Origin: Cudoniella acicularis
Taxonomy: Eukaryota > Ascomycota > Leotiomycetes > Helotiales > Helotiaceae
Assembly: GCA_013054445.1 (NCBI GenBank)
Contig: JAAMPI010000114.1
Location: 1-64,000, forward strand
Length of the DNA stretch: 64,000 nucleotides
Direction: 5' to 3'
The notes beneath the pieces were generated by a model. The model did no database searches. It saw nothing but the letters and a program-made list of their open reading frames with translations, and was not told the origin of the DNA. This document shows, piece by piece, positions 1-11,900 of the stretch. The position numbers were made by a program, and so were the translations under genes. How positions within the stretch are numbered: the stretch's first letter is position 1; each line of letters opens with the position of its first letter.

Positions 1-1426
1 CAACATCTGTGCAACTCAAATCTTACAGCCATTAATATGGCAATTATTACATCCACTACGAGAGCCAGAGATCAGAAGCCACATCGTCTATCAGCATCAG
101 CCACCCACTCTACCAGTCTCAGCTGCATATTTCTCCCTCTAAGGGAAAGGGGAAGGTAGCACGGAGACCGCATCACCACCCCCAGGCTACAATCCACAGA
201 GTAAGGGATGAGATAAGATGATGCTCTTGGTTTTGATTTTGATATCGTTTCAAGCTTTTAGGAGATATTAAAGAGGTTAGAGGATGGGGTCGGGAAAGGG
301 GGAGGTTGGGAAATCCATGAAAAGCAATATAGGTGGGTCTTTCAGGGTAAAAAAAAGGGGTTGTGATTCTCAGGTACTGATAACAAGATGTTTTTGCTGT
401 CAGTGATTAAATGTGCGGTGATGTGTGAGCAACAGCGAGTCCAAAAAATAGTTAGCTGAAAAGCAACATTTCAGTGGCAGATGGCATGTCCGTTTATGTC
501 AAATGGTGGTGAAGTGTTTCTTGGAGAAGACAAAATGTAAAATCTGGAACTGATTCAACTGAAATTCAAGATGCCATAATCTAAACTAATTTTCTTCTGA
601 TACAGCAGTTTTGAGCTCACTGTGGGGCGCTTGAATATTTGGGCTGTGGAAGCTGAACTTTTAGGGGAGTAAAACAAGGAGAGTGGCAAATTAATGATAT
701 AGGAGGTAAATTGCTATACCTCCATGTGGGACCCTAAATTCACAGGAATCAGAAAGTAGAAGGTCGCGGACTCCCAATATCTCAGGGTTAGTCAATAGAT
801 AAGGCAAGAAGGAGGTCAAACAGGCAACCCCTTTCCACACTCCACAACTCGTTTCACACGAATGAAAAAATTGATTGAAGGGAAGCCCCTCACAGCTCTA
901 TGCAGCTCGGCCTAGATGCCGACGTTTGTGGGGAAATTGAGACTGGGGAGGTGGTCCACAAATCTAGAATCTGGGGAAAGAGCCTGTAGGTACTAGGTAC
1001 TTTGTCGAGGAAATTTAATTTAGATTACCCGGTGCTTATCCCATACACCCTTCGGCCCCAAGAACCTCAATACCAACGTCATGTCATATCGTGTACGTGT
1101 CGTGTCGTGTCGTTCATGCAATGCGATGTGAATGCGCACGCTTGCCTGCGATAATATATATAATATGCAAATAAGGATTTATTCGGTGCCTAGGTAAACG
1201 CCAGATATTAAAGTCACACCACATCTACAGTTCATACTCTCTCTCCTTCAGAATAACGGAACACTTCTTCCAATCCGCGACCACAAAAATGCAAAATCAA
1301 CCACTTAGGGTATCCTGAGGGCCCCAAATTTGCCTGTTTACTTTCCTGTTCTGGTATAATGAATGAAACCGAATGTATGCGGTAATTGCCGCTCGCTCAT
1401 TCGTCTCGTCACTTCATCGGAAAGAA
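1..1426. other. No gene seen; 3' side of ferric reductase gene
   Basis: I see no supported coding region here. Open frames are short and lack splice-consistent extensions or recognisable motifs. The stretch is moderately AT-rich, with a cluster of 'gtcgtgtcgt' micro-repeats near 1098-1115 and pyrimidine-rich tracts. It lies downstream of the minus-strand ferric reductase, so it probably holds that gene's 3' untranslated region and spacer sequence. Confidence 0.5.
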
Positions 1427-3365
1427 TCACCACGTGAGCGACTCTTCCCAGAAATCCACATTCCCCAAATCCATCACCGCTCTCGTACCAGCTCTCACAT
1501 CGTCAGCGAGACCCCCAGGCCCGCAGACACTGACGCCCATCGCGCCAATCCTTGCCTTGAACTCATTCATTATCAACTCATCGACTTTCATCCTCCCAAA
1601 CGTGACTTGCTCACTCTCTCCCACTTCTTTAGACAACGCACTCGTTGTAATAGAACGGGACTCCAAACTCTTCGATCTCGTAACGTACATGTGAGCTTTG
1701 AGCTCACATCCTCTCTTCGGCATAGAGTGCAGTTCTTCAAGCCACCCCTTAATCCATCCCAGCTGCTCAGCCTCTCGCACGCTCCAAAGCAGTACCACCC
1801 TCCTCGTCGCACATGTGCCTTCTGCGAACGCCCCCACTAAGTCCCGCACGTGGCTAATCTGATGTGTTATGCCTACGCCACCGGCAAAAAGCACCACCGT
1901 GCCGAAGCTTCTAAAGTTCTCGATTCCGCCGTATGGACCTTCGATGAAGGCGCGCAGGCTGAGTCTGCCAGTACGAGATTTCCGTACTGCGCGATTGAGA
2001 GAGGCAGTCATGCCGGTTCGGGAAGCGACAATACAAGTGACTGATGTTCGGGTTTTGGGTTTGGGGAGAGGCTTGAAGTCTGCTTCTGAGTCGTGGGTGA
2101 GGGAGGAGATTATCTTGTGTGTTGAGGATGTTGTGGTCGGAGATAGTGGCGAATTAATAACTTGAGAATCTTGGTCGCTGTCCACCCATGCAACGCTGAA
2201 GGGGTGGGACATCCAGAGCGATATTGCTGGAATATAGGCGTAAACATGACATCCAGGAGTTTTGGTCCATGCTCCTCGAACATCAAATTTAACCCGGCAA
2301 GCGCCTCCCTCCAGAGCTTCAACTTCGACCTTGGTGCCACGACGATAGAAAATCCGGCAGAGGCGAACAAAGCGCTCAAGACACCAAAGAGCAATCAAGG
2401 CGTAGACGAATGGTTTTTGAGGTAAGGCCTGGCTTTCGCAATGCAGAACAATTCCAGCCATAATAGCAATGACCAAAAGTTGGTGTAGGTGGAGGAAAGA
2501 CTCGTAAAATGCGTGCCTGACAATCGAGCAAGATTGAAAGAGTATCACAACCATTCCCACCGTGGATATGAAGCCATAGATGAGAAACAAATCATGACTG
2601 AGATGATCCCACATTGGTGCTAAACCCCGTGCATCATAATTGTTTACCCCCCAGATGAAAGTATGTGCGACCGATTGAATGACCACAATCCGGCCAACCC
2701 AGCGGTGAAACAAGTTGAAAGTGTCGAAAGGGACTCCAAGCAATGATACAAAAGGGTTATTTCTTGTTGAGAACAGGAACAATGGGAGGATATTCATGAC
2801 AGCGAGATGGCCCGTTCGACCACGGGCCTCAGCCAGTAATGCCGCGCGAGGTTGGCCATGATAATCGAGAAGACAGCAATATATGAGATTGGAAAGGACG
2901 TAAAATGATAGGAAAAAAGTGTGGAGCCTCGAAGGAAGCGTTCCAACGTTGATGGCGGTAGACAATTGAAGTTCTTTGTTGTGTCGTCTGCGGAATAAAG
3001 GGGCAATTAAGAAGTTCTTTTTGACTTTGGACCAAAAGTTGCCTGCATGTTTCCAGTACGCTTGTTGCTCGCTGTCCAGATTAAGAGTTACGAGAAGTCG
3101 GATATAACCGTTTGAAACATGAGCGATTCGAACAGTGAAAACAAGAATGGCTATCAAACCAAGTGTACCGTAGAGTACATCACTAAGTCTCTGTTAAAAC
3201 CTCCGAACCAAAAGTACCTTGAGAAACTGACCTGGTGATGCTGTTGAGCCATAGATTTACTCCGGTTAGCCCCTGAGTGTAAGGCAGGATGGCACTTTCC
3301 GCCGGGGTATACAACTCAGTAGTCGTGGTTATAGGAGTCGAGGTTGTTGTTGGTGACAGAGACAT
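1427..3365 (-). CDS. Ferric reductase-like transmembrane NADPH oxidoreductase
   Basis: FRE/NOX-family metalloreductase, expected in the plasma membrane, moving electrons from NADPH via FAD and two haems to extracellular ferric or cupric ions. I join exon 3365-3232 to exon 3182-1427 over a 49-bp GT-AG intron, giving 629 aa, normal for the family. The start MSLSPTTT precedes a short extracellular N-terminus. The middle has about six membrane helices with paired haem histidines (HRWVGRIVVIQSVAH, then HAFYESFLHLHQ ending LHCE). The C-terminal half has the FAD-binding HPFSVAW, an NADPH-binding stretch FAGGVGITHQIS and the terminal CGPGGLADDVR. No stop or frameshift was seen. Substrate metal cannot be told from sequence. 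I saw no clear GATA-type iron-regulator site upstream. Confidence 0.93.
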
Positions 3366-3394
3366 GTTTTTATCAAAAACATAAATAGGTTTTG

Positions 3395-4737
3395 TCAAAT
3401 TCTGGCTGATGCGTGTTGCCAACTAAGTTTGGCAGTCAAGATGTGGGATTGCATGAGTCCTAAAAGCACCCATTGTACCAAAGATGGCATATATGTTCCA
3501 CTGAACCCTATGGCTTGGGTCGGATGTTCCTCCCAGAATGTGGAGACGCAGGTTACCCCACATCCAAGCACAGGCAATAAAACCCAATTCACATCACAGC
3601 CTCCTTCGACTAAATTGTTCGAAGGGTCCATGTGACTGGAAATCATCCGCTCTTCCGTGAAAGAGTAAAGATTGCAGAAGTTTTTTGCAGCGGAGTCCAT
3701 CTCCCTTGAAACGATTCAATATAGGAGAATGAAGAATGGTACGACTCGTATAATGATATCGGCACCGACGGTTTGCAGGACTATGCCGAAAACAATGCAT
3801 GTGATAACAAAACGTGAATGTCCACTAGGGAAAAAATTCCTAATGAAAAAATATAGTGAAACGAGGAAATTTGCACGATATCAGAGAGGTAACCACTCAC
3901 AGGATTTGGAAAATTGTATACGACTTCGCTTATACTCCCCCCCGTGGGGAGGCAGGTGGCAACAAGCATCATGGGGCTCATTGCAGTGCTGACCTATCCG
4001 CCGGGTTGGACCAGCCTTGTTTCGCCTGGATATTCCGAACAGAAATGCCGCTAATTAGGCGGGTAACGATAAACCCCTTCGCGCCTGTATCAGCGAAGTA
4101 GGACAGCCAGGTAGTAGGATTGTTGTACCATGGTATGGTGACCCTCCTTTCACATGTTGTTGGTTGGATAAATGCGCGCCAGCAGGTTTCAAGCGCGGTG
4201 AGTTCCGAGATATATTACCTGCCAAGAGTCCTCGACGGGACTTTTGATAATTTCCTGATCACGACGTGTAGTGTCCAGCACTTCGTTATCGGTGATTTCT
4301 GGCCGGTTTCCTGCGGAAGGAATATCGAATCCGAATTTGGCGCGGACGAAGTCTTGCGGACAGCCCGTCTCAGCATGTTGTGGAGTTGGGACCCGAATAT
4401 AACTTATGCAATCTGCTTGAGCACTGAAAGGACCGATCCAGAATGGTGAGGTATATCAAGCTAGAAAATGATGCCATCGTCGAATGAGAAGAAAATCTGT
4501 ATGGTTGGGCTAGACGCTCAACCACTGGTCCACCGTACTAGAGTTAAAGAGTCAGGCTTCGACCGAAGCACAGGCCGAGGATTTGGGCCTTCGAATTTGC
4601 CGCCCTGGCGATAACCGATATCGCGTTTGTTATCGTCGTATTGTGGAGGTATGTGGTGTCAGACCATCTGGTATCAGCCCATGTGGATGAATTGCAATTG
4701 TGATTGTTGTCTGACGTGGTTGAAGACTCGAAGCCAT
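3395..4737 (-). pseudogene. Eroded multi-exon membrane protein, family not recognised
   Basis: Several coding-like segments run in order on the minus strand. One is PPQYDDNKRDIGYRQGG with its downstream residues (about 4650-4530). A second is an exon after acceptor tttcag, containing FGFDIPSAGNRPEITDNEV. A third contains IPWYNNPTTWLSYFADTG. The last has two hydrophobic helices (RFVITCIVFGIVLQTVGAD and VNWVLLPVLGCGVTCVSTF). A candidate start is the ATG at 4737. The last exon is open except for one TGA (about 3718, after PFFILLY) where TGG would keep the frame. The joint between the second and third segments does not keep frame with the obvious GT-AG sites. It sits upstream of, and in the same direction as, the ferric reductase. 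I read it as a pseudogene or a badly sequenced gene; function unknown. Confidence 0.5.
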
Positions 4738-5157
4738 GATATTCAATTGCTACAATTCGTCGGCACTTATGAGTTGTAAACATCGGTTCGGCGGATAGGA
4801 GAATTAGAGCGTCACACTTGGGTTGATGGTGTTGTTGCGGAGTGACGACACGCCAAAGGTGAGATGAAAACTTTCAAGGTTTTTGACAATTATCATCGAT
4901 GGTCACGTGCTAAGACAGACGAACCCATACCACTGATTCTGATGCATACACGCAGGTAAGAGAGTTTCTCCAGAAACTCCTGGGTTTTAGGTTCCTTCTC
5001 GTGGATGAAAGGTTGGAGTTGAGGAAGAAACTATTAATTGAATACTACTAGCACCGGCATGGTTACTTGTGTAATTTTTGAACATTTTGAACTTTCCACT
5101 AAAGTTTCCATTTTGAACAGCATTTTCTTGTATAATTTCCCTTCCATATAATATAAA

Positions 5158-6264
5158 ATGGTCAAAGACGAATACCTAGTCGATCTTTCCTTTCCCAAAT
5201 TCTGGGATGACCGATATACGTCCTCGCACCAAACGAATACCAATAAGGACTCGACCACGGAACCAATTATCGAGCCCTTTGTACGGTTTCGCAGCTTCTA
5301 AAAAATACGCTCATTTTTAACAAAACAGCTCCCCAAACCACTAAGCAACGAATTGATTCTCCATTTCGGTTGTTGAAATAGTGTAAGTTTCCTCTAAAAA
5401 ATATATTTAATTTCCAGTTGAATAAGTCACGTGGATGGCCTCGAAATTGAATTAATCGGATTTGACTGATCTTTTTTGAGGGTAAATAGACGTTGACAGT
5501 AGACTTATATGGTCTCAGTTACACGAACCAAATCAGTGTTAACTTTTCCCAAGTCCTAATCAATGCGACGATGATCAAATATCGGAGCCTCAACATCCAG
5601 CAGGAACCGTAATTTCCTGGTCAACTGAATATGTTTGAGGGTGGGGTGTATTCTTGAATGAGATACGCCGGCCAAATCTTTCCTGCTCTTTTTCGTCCTG
5701 AAACTTGCCATAAGAGGACCGTGCCGACTCGTTGGTCTTACAGATGGTCTGTCATGGATGTCAGGAAGCTGGACTTGCTTGAATGGGAGCGTAGATATGG
5801 CAATTGACAAGAGGCCTTTAGACGCGTTCCTGCACGACAGTTTATGGACCCTCCAGGTGATGTGAAAGAGAATGTGGAGAAGTACGTTAACGAGGTCAGC
5901 TTAATCCAATCTCATCTATCCTGCACCACCCGATAGGCCGGAAGCGGAGGGTAACCATCTTCTGACGTACGTATCGGTTGCCAGAGCATTAAAGCCAGGA
6001 GGAATACGGTTGTATATAACATATAGGCAGCCTCATTTCGTGAAGCCCTTATTGACTAGAGAAAACAAGTGGGATCTTGAGGTGGAAGTTTTAGAATATC
6101 TGGTGCTGCGTGGCTTTGAATATTTTGGATTTATAATGGAGACACGAACCTTGAAAACCTTACAATTCAGTGAAATAAATCCTCAGAGCACTAAAACGGC
6201 CGTGGCTGGAGCCCTTGAGGCGCTTGTTTTAATAACTCGAACGAAAATGCAACAAGCAAGTTAA
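5158..6264 (+). pseudogene. Decayed SAM-dependent methyltransferase (METTL13/Efm-like)
   Basis: The start MVKDEYLVDLSFPKFWDDRY resembles the 'FWDxRY' beginning of class I eEF1A-type lysine methyltransferases. Further family landmarks follow in the right order: LILHFGC (SAM motif I, but followed by TGA where Gly is expected), YGLSYTNQISVNFSQV, WSVMDVRKLDL, IDKRPLDAFLHDS, and ALKPGGIRLYITYRQPHFVKP to the end at 6264. They lie in different frames, with stops after RFRSF and LHFGC, another stop near 5610 and at least two frameshifts around 5790-5850. No splice pattern I can build restores one frame. The gene is almost certainly dead. Only the last exon (about 5970-6264) is open for any length. 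Confidence 0.78.
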
Positions 6265-6319
6265 TTAATGTTTCATTACTTGCTTGTGTTACATAGCTTC
6301 ATGTCATATCAGACCAGAT

Positions 6320-7353
6320 CTATCCCTTGACGCCAATCACCCAAGTCATATACCCTGTTGGCCATGTATGCTGCTCCTGGCCACTTTTGACAGTCCAGCC
6401 GTCACAGGAAGCCCCACATTCTTTCATTAACGCCTGGACTTCCTCAGCGCTCCTTGTTCGCAACGACGAAATAATTCCGTCAAATACCAGAACAAACGGT
6501 ATTATCGGAATAATGTATGTAAAGAAAAGATGGCCGGGCGATCTCCAGAAGTAAAATGGCGTAATGAGGAGCATGAGCCCACCCATAGCGAACATTGTTA
6601 TGAGAGAAGATATTGTCCGTTCTTGGAGTTCAAAGATTCTAGCCACTTGTTAGCGAATTCTTGATTTTTATGGATTATTTTCTGCCTACCCAAATCCGTC
6701 GGCCGTCTCAATTGTATTCCGCAGAATATTCAGGCCCAATTTATCTTCGAAATGGTGAAATGCAAGGTTGTACAATCTGAATATCTCTCTGCCGTCTCCA
6801 TGATTGAGGCTCGAGGGAGCGTTGGCAGCGTCAACGGAGTCAGCCACGAAACTTAGATTCTCGCTCTTCTTTGAAGCTTCTGTCCAATCTGGAATGTGCG
6901 GATGTAAATCAGTCAGGACAAACTTAACAGCGCCTTGTTCAGACGGCGTTTGGATTCGAGGAGAGCGGGGTATAAGGCCTTTTGAGTTCGAGTTCGAGTT
7001 GACTGGAAAGGGAGATGTGGGCATGCGAGAGGATAGTTGGGCATTGAGATCCTTCTCAATGAAGGGAGTTGGACCTCCCGCGCCGGCGCAGAAATCAACA
7101 TATGTATACTTCCTCACATCGTCCGAGAGGGTTTGGCAGAGCGTGCTGGCGACCAGCTGTGCAGGGGAGGCCTTCTGCAGGACGGGCACTCGAAAGGTCC
7201 AGCAGAGGGTGAGGCAAGACTGTACCTTCTCTCGAAGATATTGGGGAAACCTGGTGGCGAATTAGCAGGAATAAAACAAGTTGAACTGGCACAACGCTAC
7301 CAAGTCTGGTCATTGATCTCGTAAAAGTGTATGCGGCGACAGATTAGCACCAT
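6320..7353 (-). CDS. Methyltransferase-like protein with C-terminal membrane helices
   Basis: Three exons, 7353-7301, 7250-6690 and 6638-6320, joined over introns of 50 and 51 bp, give 310 aa. The N-terminal part has a Rossmann methyltransferase motif (YTYVDFCAGAGGPTP) followed by FVLTDLHPHIPDW and LYNLAFHHFEDKLGLNIL. The C-terminal part has two hydrophobic helices around FAMGGLMLLITPFYFW and FFTYIIPIIPFVLVFDG, ending MTWVIGVKG. This matches a widespread uncharacterised fungal family that I know by pattern only; the substrate is not known. The protein is probably anchored in an internal membrane with the catalytic domain in the cytosol. It reads convergently with the dead methyltransferase, to which it is not closely similar. 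The start is set by the exon that completes the tryptophan codon of NDQTW. Confidence 0.85.
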
Positions 7354-7581
7354 TTTAGCGGGTTGTATGAATTTGATAGAACGATGAAGCTGCCAATGTC
7401 ATGTTCAGGATGAAGAATGTTGGAGAATGAGGAGGTTGACAGGGCTGCACAAGCCTGAAACAAGGCAAGGCTGCGAAATTCGAAGCTACAGAAGCTCCAA
7501 CCGCCGGGATTTTCCTCATCCGTGACATTTCTTCCTCCTACTCTCACCACCACAGACAGTACCACAGATGAGAAATCGAGG

Positions 7582-9446
7582 ATGCATCCGCTGATAGCTA
7601 CATTGGCAACTGGCTTCTTCCTGGGTATCGCACACTACCTTTTCAGAAGTCCAGCTCTTCAGAGAGATGGGAAGCCGCTCAAGTAGGTGGTGTCCTTGGG
7701 TCATTTGGTGGTAAACGAAGTCGTGACACGTGCCACCGCGTCACGAAATCGCAGGGCAAAGCTCACTACGTGAAGTTTCACAGTGTGACTTCCCTAAGTC
7801 AAGGTTTCAGAATCCAAAAATTGCTGATCATTCGCGTCAAGATGGCCCCCAAATACGCTTCCTCTCGTTGGAAATGGCATCCTCTTCCTACAAGCGCGCC
7901 ACAAGCTTTTCTCGTGGTTTACAAAATGTGAATGCCGCTTCGGCTTCGAGACATTTCAAATTTCGGTACCTTCTTTGCCGCCCGGAGTGGTGATAAATGA
8001 CCCGAGAAACCTCGAATATGTTTTCAAAAACGAAGGAATTTTTGAAAAAGGGGATTTCTTCAAGAGAAGATCATGGGACTTGTTTGGTAAGAATTTCAGA
8101 AAGCTCCATTTTTATATGAGCTAATTGAACTCAGGAAACGGCATTATTAATGCGGATGGTGAGCTGTGGAGGGTTCAGCGAAAGGCTGGTTTGAACTTTC
8201 TCAGTAATGCCAATCTGAAAGTTCTCACTGAGACGGCCCTCCCGAGGTATCTCGAGGCTAATATCCAGACTCTTCGAGACTACAAGGAGGGATCAATCAT
8301 AGATCTGCAGGCCGTCTTTCATGAATTAACAACCCAACTGATGGGGCGCATGGCATACGATGTAAGCATCAACTCTTTACACTTGGTGAAGAGCAAAACT
8401 CATTGAGGCTGATTTGACCCCGCCTAGATGGAAATGCATCACTCGGATCCATTCACAACAGCTTTTGACTTCGCCTCGGGCGCTACTGGGAAACGATTCC
8501 AGAATCCTTTATGGCAAGTTACTGAGGTATTTTTTGGAAGTCGGTTTCGCGAGTCTGTCGCCAAGGTGAAAGCCTTTGGATCCCAACTAGTCACCAAGGC
8601 CGTTGTGACCAGACAGAGAAAAAAGAAGCACATTGACTGTGTTTCCGCGTCTGATTCTACGAAGGACTTTGATACGATTTCTGGAAGTCTGATTAACTCA
8701 CTCCTGGACTCCATCAATGATCATCAAATGGTGGCCGATGCTGCTCTTAATTATCTAACTGCAGGTAAGCTTACATACAATTCCTGTTCCCCTTTCTATT
8801 CTGATTGTTCTCAGGGCGGGATACTACAGCTCAAGCCCTCACATGGGTGTTCTACCTACTAATGCAACATCCGAAAGTGCTCGAGACCGTCCGTAGCGAA
8901 GTGACTAAAGTCGCACAGAGTGCTTCCAACGGCATCGACTCGATTTCCTCGATCAATTTGGCAAACATCGATACTGCCATATTTAGCCCTTTATCTCTCC
9001 CGTATACCCTAGCTGTCTTCTATGAGACACTACGCTTATACCCCCCTGTGCCTTTTGAGATCAAGCAGTGTGTGAAAGCAACTACACTGCCTGATGGTAC
9101 TCATCTTCCTCAGGACTCCGTTCTTGTTTGGTGTACTTGGGCAATGAATAGATCACGAATAACTTGGGGCGACGATGCCGAACAATTCACACCGGAGAGA
9201 TGGCTTGAGAACGGATGCTTGATTTCCAAGAGCGCCTCCCAATTCCCAGTCTTTAATGGGGGTCAACGGACCTGCCTCGGCAAGAAAATGGCGGAGATTG
9301 TTGCCGTTCAGGTTATTGCGACGATGGTCCTGCTTTTTGACTTCAAGGCTGTTGACAGTAAAGAGAGGATAAGCCAAAATAGCTTGACTTTACCGATGAA
9401 AGGAGGTCTGCCTTGCTTTGTGAAGCCGCGCAAGGGACCTTTATGA
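7582..9446 (+). CDS. Cytochrome P450 monooxygenase, microsomal
   Basis: Five exons (7582-7682, 7842-8086, 8135-8361, 8428-8764, 8815-9446) give 513 aa, the usual length. The first exon encodes a membrane anchor (LIATLATGFFLGIAHYLF). The proline hinge reads LKWPPNTLPLVGNG across the first splice, which supports that unusually long 159-bp intron. Landmarks: I-helix AGRDTTAQ, K-helix ETLR, PERW region (FTPERW) and haem loop FNGGQRTCLG with the cysteine ligand. The resemblance is to the CYP52/CYP539 type, whose known members hydroxylate alkyl chains, but I cannot fix the substrate. A hydrolase and an O-methyltransferase follow at 11.9 and 14.4 kb. Confidence 0.93.
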
Positions 9447-10054
9447 CATTAGCGAAGCTTCTAAACTGGGATGTCTACATAGTCTTAAAATCACAAAATC
9501 CTTTCCATGATTGGCCATGTATCCCAAGAATCAAGTATCCTCTGAAAATTCGGCATGTATCAAATTTGGAATTATTTTTGAACCGTGGTCAGCATCCTCA
9601 TCAGTCCTTTTGCATACAATTAAAACCCGGCTTCTCTATCTTATTCTTCCATATCTCGAAGATCTTCCCTAATACCCCAAACCCCAGCAAACCCCCTTTT
9701 CCCTTCTCCCACCCAGACTTTTCGATCGTCCTTGGCAAAAAAACCACAAATCCTGGATTTGTGTTCCAGTAGTCCCTTTATTAGCTGTGAGAAGGGAAAA
9801 TAATTACTATGTGCAAACAAACAGATCTTCAATTGGCCCCTTTTGTCGTCAGGGGTATAGATGTTATCATGAACACTTCAAAAGTATAACAGCTATATTC
9901 TTTGAAGAAAATCACTCTTGGCATGAATAGACACAATTTCACTTGATTTAACTACCTAATGTAAAACTAGATACTTGTCGTTTATCTTTGTCTTGTGGTT
10001 TTAGGACCTCCTTTTATCTCCTCCGAAGTTGCTCCAAGAACTTCAATATTTCTA
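9447..10054. other. Intergenic, no gene seen
   Basis: Downstream of the P450. AT-rich sequence with many stops in all frames; an open frame at 9413-9772 overlaps the P450 end and has no recognisable content. It leads into the repeat cluster at 10055. Confidence 0.5.
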
Positions 10055-10230
10055 CTACTGTGAGACATTATAAGAAAGATTTAGCCTAATCTAGCCTATC
10101 GTCTAAAGTCAAATATATCAGTTTTTTTTTACACTTCAATATTTCTCCTACTGTGAGACATTATAAGAAAGGCCTAATCCAGCCTTTCGTCGTTAAATCC
10201 TTATTCTTTCTTATAATGTCTCACAGTAGG
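10055..10230. repeat. Direct and inverted repeat cluster forming a hairpin
   Basis: A unit with core 'tactgtgagacattataag' occurs three times: direct at 10055-10078 and 10147-10171, inverted at 10206-10230. The second and third copies are perfect 25-base complements separated by 34 bases, so the segment can fold into a strong hairpin. The first two copies also share flanks ('acttcaatatttct' before, 'cctaat..agcct' after). This looks like the end of a small inverted-repeat transposon or a transcribed hairpin. Confidence 0.8.
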
Positions 10231-10815
10231 AAAATTTTTAAGAGTGTTTTAAGCTAGAGATTCGAAAGTGAATAAGTAAAGACTGGAGCTGGCCCACTTG
10301 GGATCCGAGGTTACACCGATGTTAATTATAGTTTATATCGAGGCTTAAGCAATTTCCTCTCTTTCGAAAGAACACTTGTTTGTCCTTCTGGCCTAATTGT
10401 AAGACTATCCGATTACTTTCTTTAATATTTCTTGTTGTTCTTAGTTTTTCAACTGTTTCTCACTTCTTAATCACAATATCAATACTGATCAAAAATCTAG
10501 AAATCATAAAGGAGTTAACGACTTGTATAAGCCAACTTATATTCTACCAGCAGGGAGAGACTATTACGAGTTTCTCAAGGCATCTTTTTAAGATCCCTCT
10601 CCCTACGGAAAAGATGTTTTCGCAAAGTTTAATTTGTCGGGAGAATTTTTAATCCTGCGGCGAATTCACTTTCACAACAAAGGTTCGGCACATCTAGCTC
10701 TCTTTTGCCGCGCCGAACCATAGTGAATTACTCTCTCAACGAAGAGTTTGCTTCCTGTTCAAGCTCTTATCAGGTGATTTGAGCGCCTGCATCGGGTTCT
10801 CTCTCAACTATAAAA

Positions 10816-11071
10816 AGCGCTTCGATCTACGCTCTTCCCACTTCGTCGCCGTCATCCTCCACTCAAGCGAATTCGAATCGTAGTTGCGAAGCAAAAGGAA
10901 AAGGCTACGAAGGATGACAAAAGTTTGGATGTAGAGGAATTTAAGAGGGCAGCTTTCGTAGAGAGGGCCAGATTCGTTGGATGCTATATCAGGGGTCTTA
11001 GTGATGCCAAGGTTCTTGGTCTGAAGGATGATATTACAGGAAAGTACGGTATAAGCTTTGTACTACAGTAA
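10816..11071 (+). other. Orphan open segment without start codon
   Basis: The frame is open for about 84 codons and ends in TAA at 11069-11071. The second half is charged and protein-like: DVEEFKRAAFVERARFVG, then CYIRGLSDAKVLGL. There is no in-frame ATG before it and no obvious acceptor-linked upstream exon. It lies in a region next to the hairpin repeat that looks like mobile-element debris. I do not recognise the peptide; it may be an exon of a degraded element or of a lost gene. Confidence 0.3.
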
Positions 11072-11768
11072 ATGTACAATACCGGTAGACTGATTGATTA
11101 AGAAGAGTAATCGAGACGGAAAATACTTGTTTCGAGCCTTCTTTTTATCGCTTTCGTGAGACTAACTATCGATCTTCTTTAATGCCCTAAAACCCCTGAG
11201 AAGAAAGCCATTAAAAGCGTTTAAAGCAGATATAAAAAGAGGTTCTCTAAGCAAAGAGCTAGGTGCGAGCCTGACGACATGTAACTATCTATTAAAACAA
11301 CTTCTGTCCTCTCGTATAACTGACGTGAAACGTATATCTCCGCGGGCTTACTTAGTTGGCGGCAAGAAACTTGGATACGCGACGCCCTTCACATGAAGCT
11401 ATGCGCCTCGTGTTAAAGATGAGGTCTCTGGAAGCAGGATTCCAAACCACTAATGCAAGGCTGTTTGTAATCCGATCCAATTAAATGTGGAGGGATGAAC
11501 AACTCTTCGTCGCTTTAAGCACATGCGATATGTGCATCGCTGACAAACCTCGCCGAAGTCTGCTTCCAGGCAATCGTGTTCCGTTTCTAGACAGTGGTCA
11601 TACGGTAATTTGTCATCCATTACTCGTATAGCTTGCAACCACATTGTCAATTGAAATGCACTAATAGTGAAAGCCGGAATTTAGCTAACAGGATGCAGGA
11701 TTGTATCATTGCTGAGCAAATAATGGAAAGTATCACGCCAACACCAAGATGCATGAGCTGCAGATGGG
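11072..11768. other. Intergenic, no gene seen
   Basis: Mixed-composition sequence without a supported gene. Probably further mobile-element remains followed by the promoter of the hydrolase gene at 11901. Confidence 0.4.
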
Positions 11769-11775
11769 ATATATA
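11769..11775 (+). promoter_or_regulatory. Possible TATA box of hydrolase gene
   Basis: The run 'atatata' lies about 125 bp before the hydrolase ATG, a plausible distance for a fungal TATA element with a short 5' leader. No other core promoter element was recognised. Confidence 0.3.
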
Positions 11776-11900
11776 TACTGATGAATATCCCAAGACCGAA
11801 GAACGAATCCAAGATATCAATCAACTCCAACAAGCACACATCGCGACACCGGACTCCACTTGACTAAATTTTAGCATATTGAATATTCAAAACATACAAA

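Noticed and set aside
3781..3981. Minus-strand frame beginning MSPMMLVATCLPTGG as a separate small membrane protein
   Set aside because: It overlaps the probable intron and exon junction of the eroded gene; the TM-like reading is in a different frame from the flanking exons.
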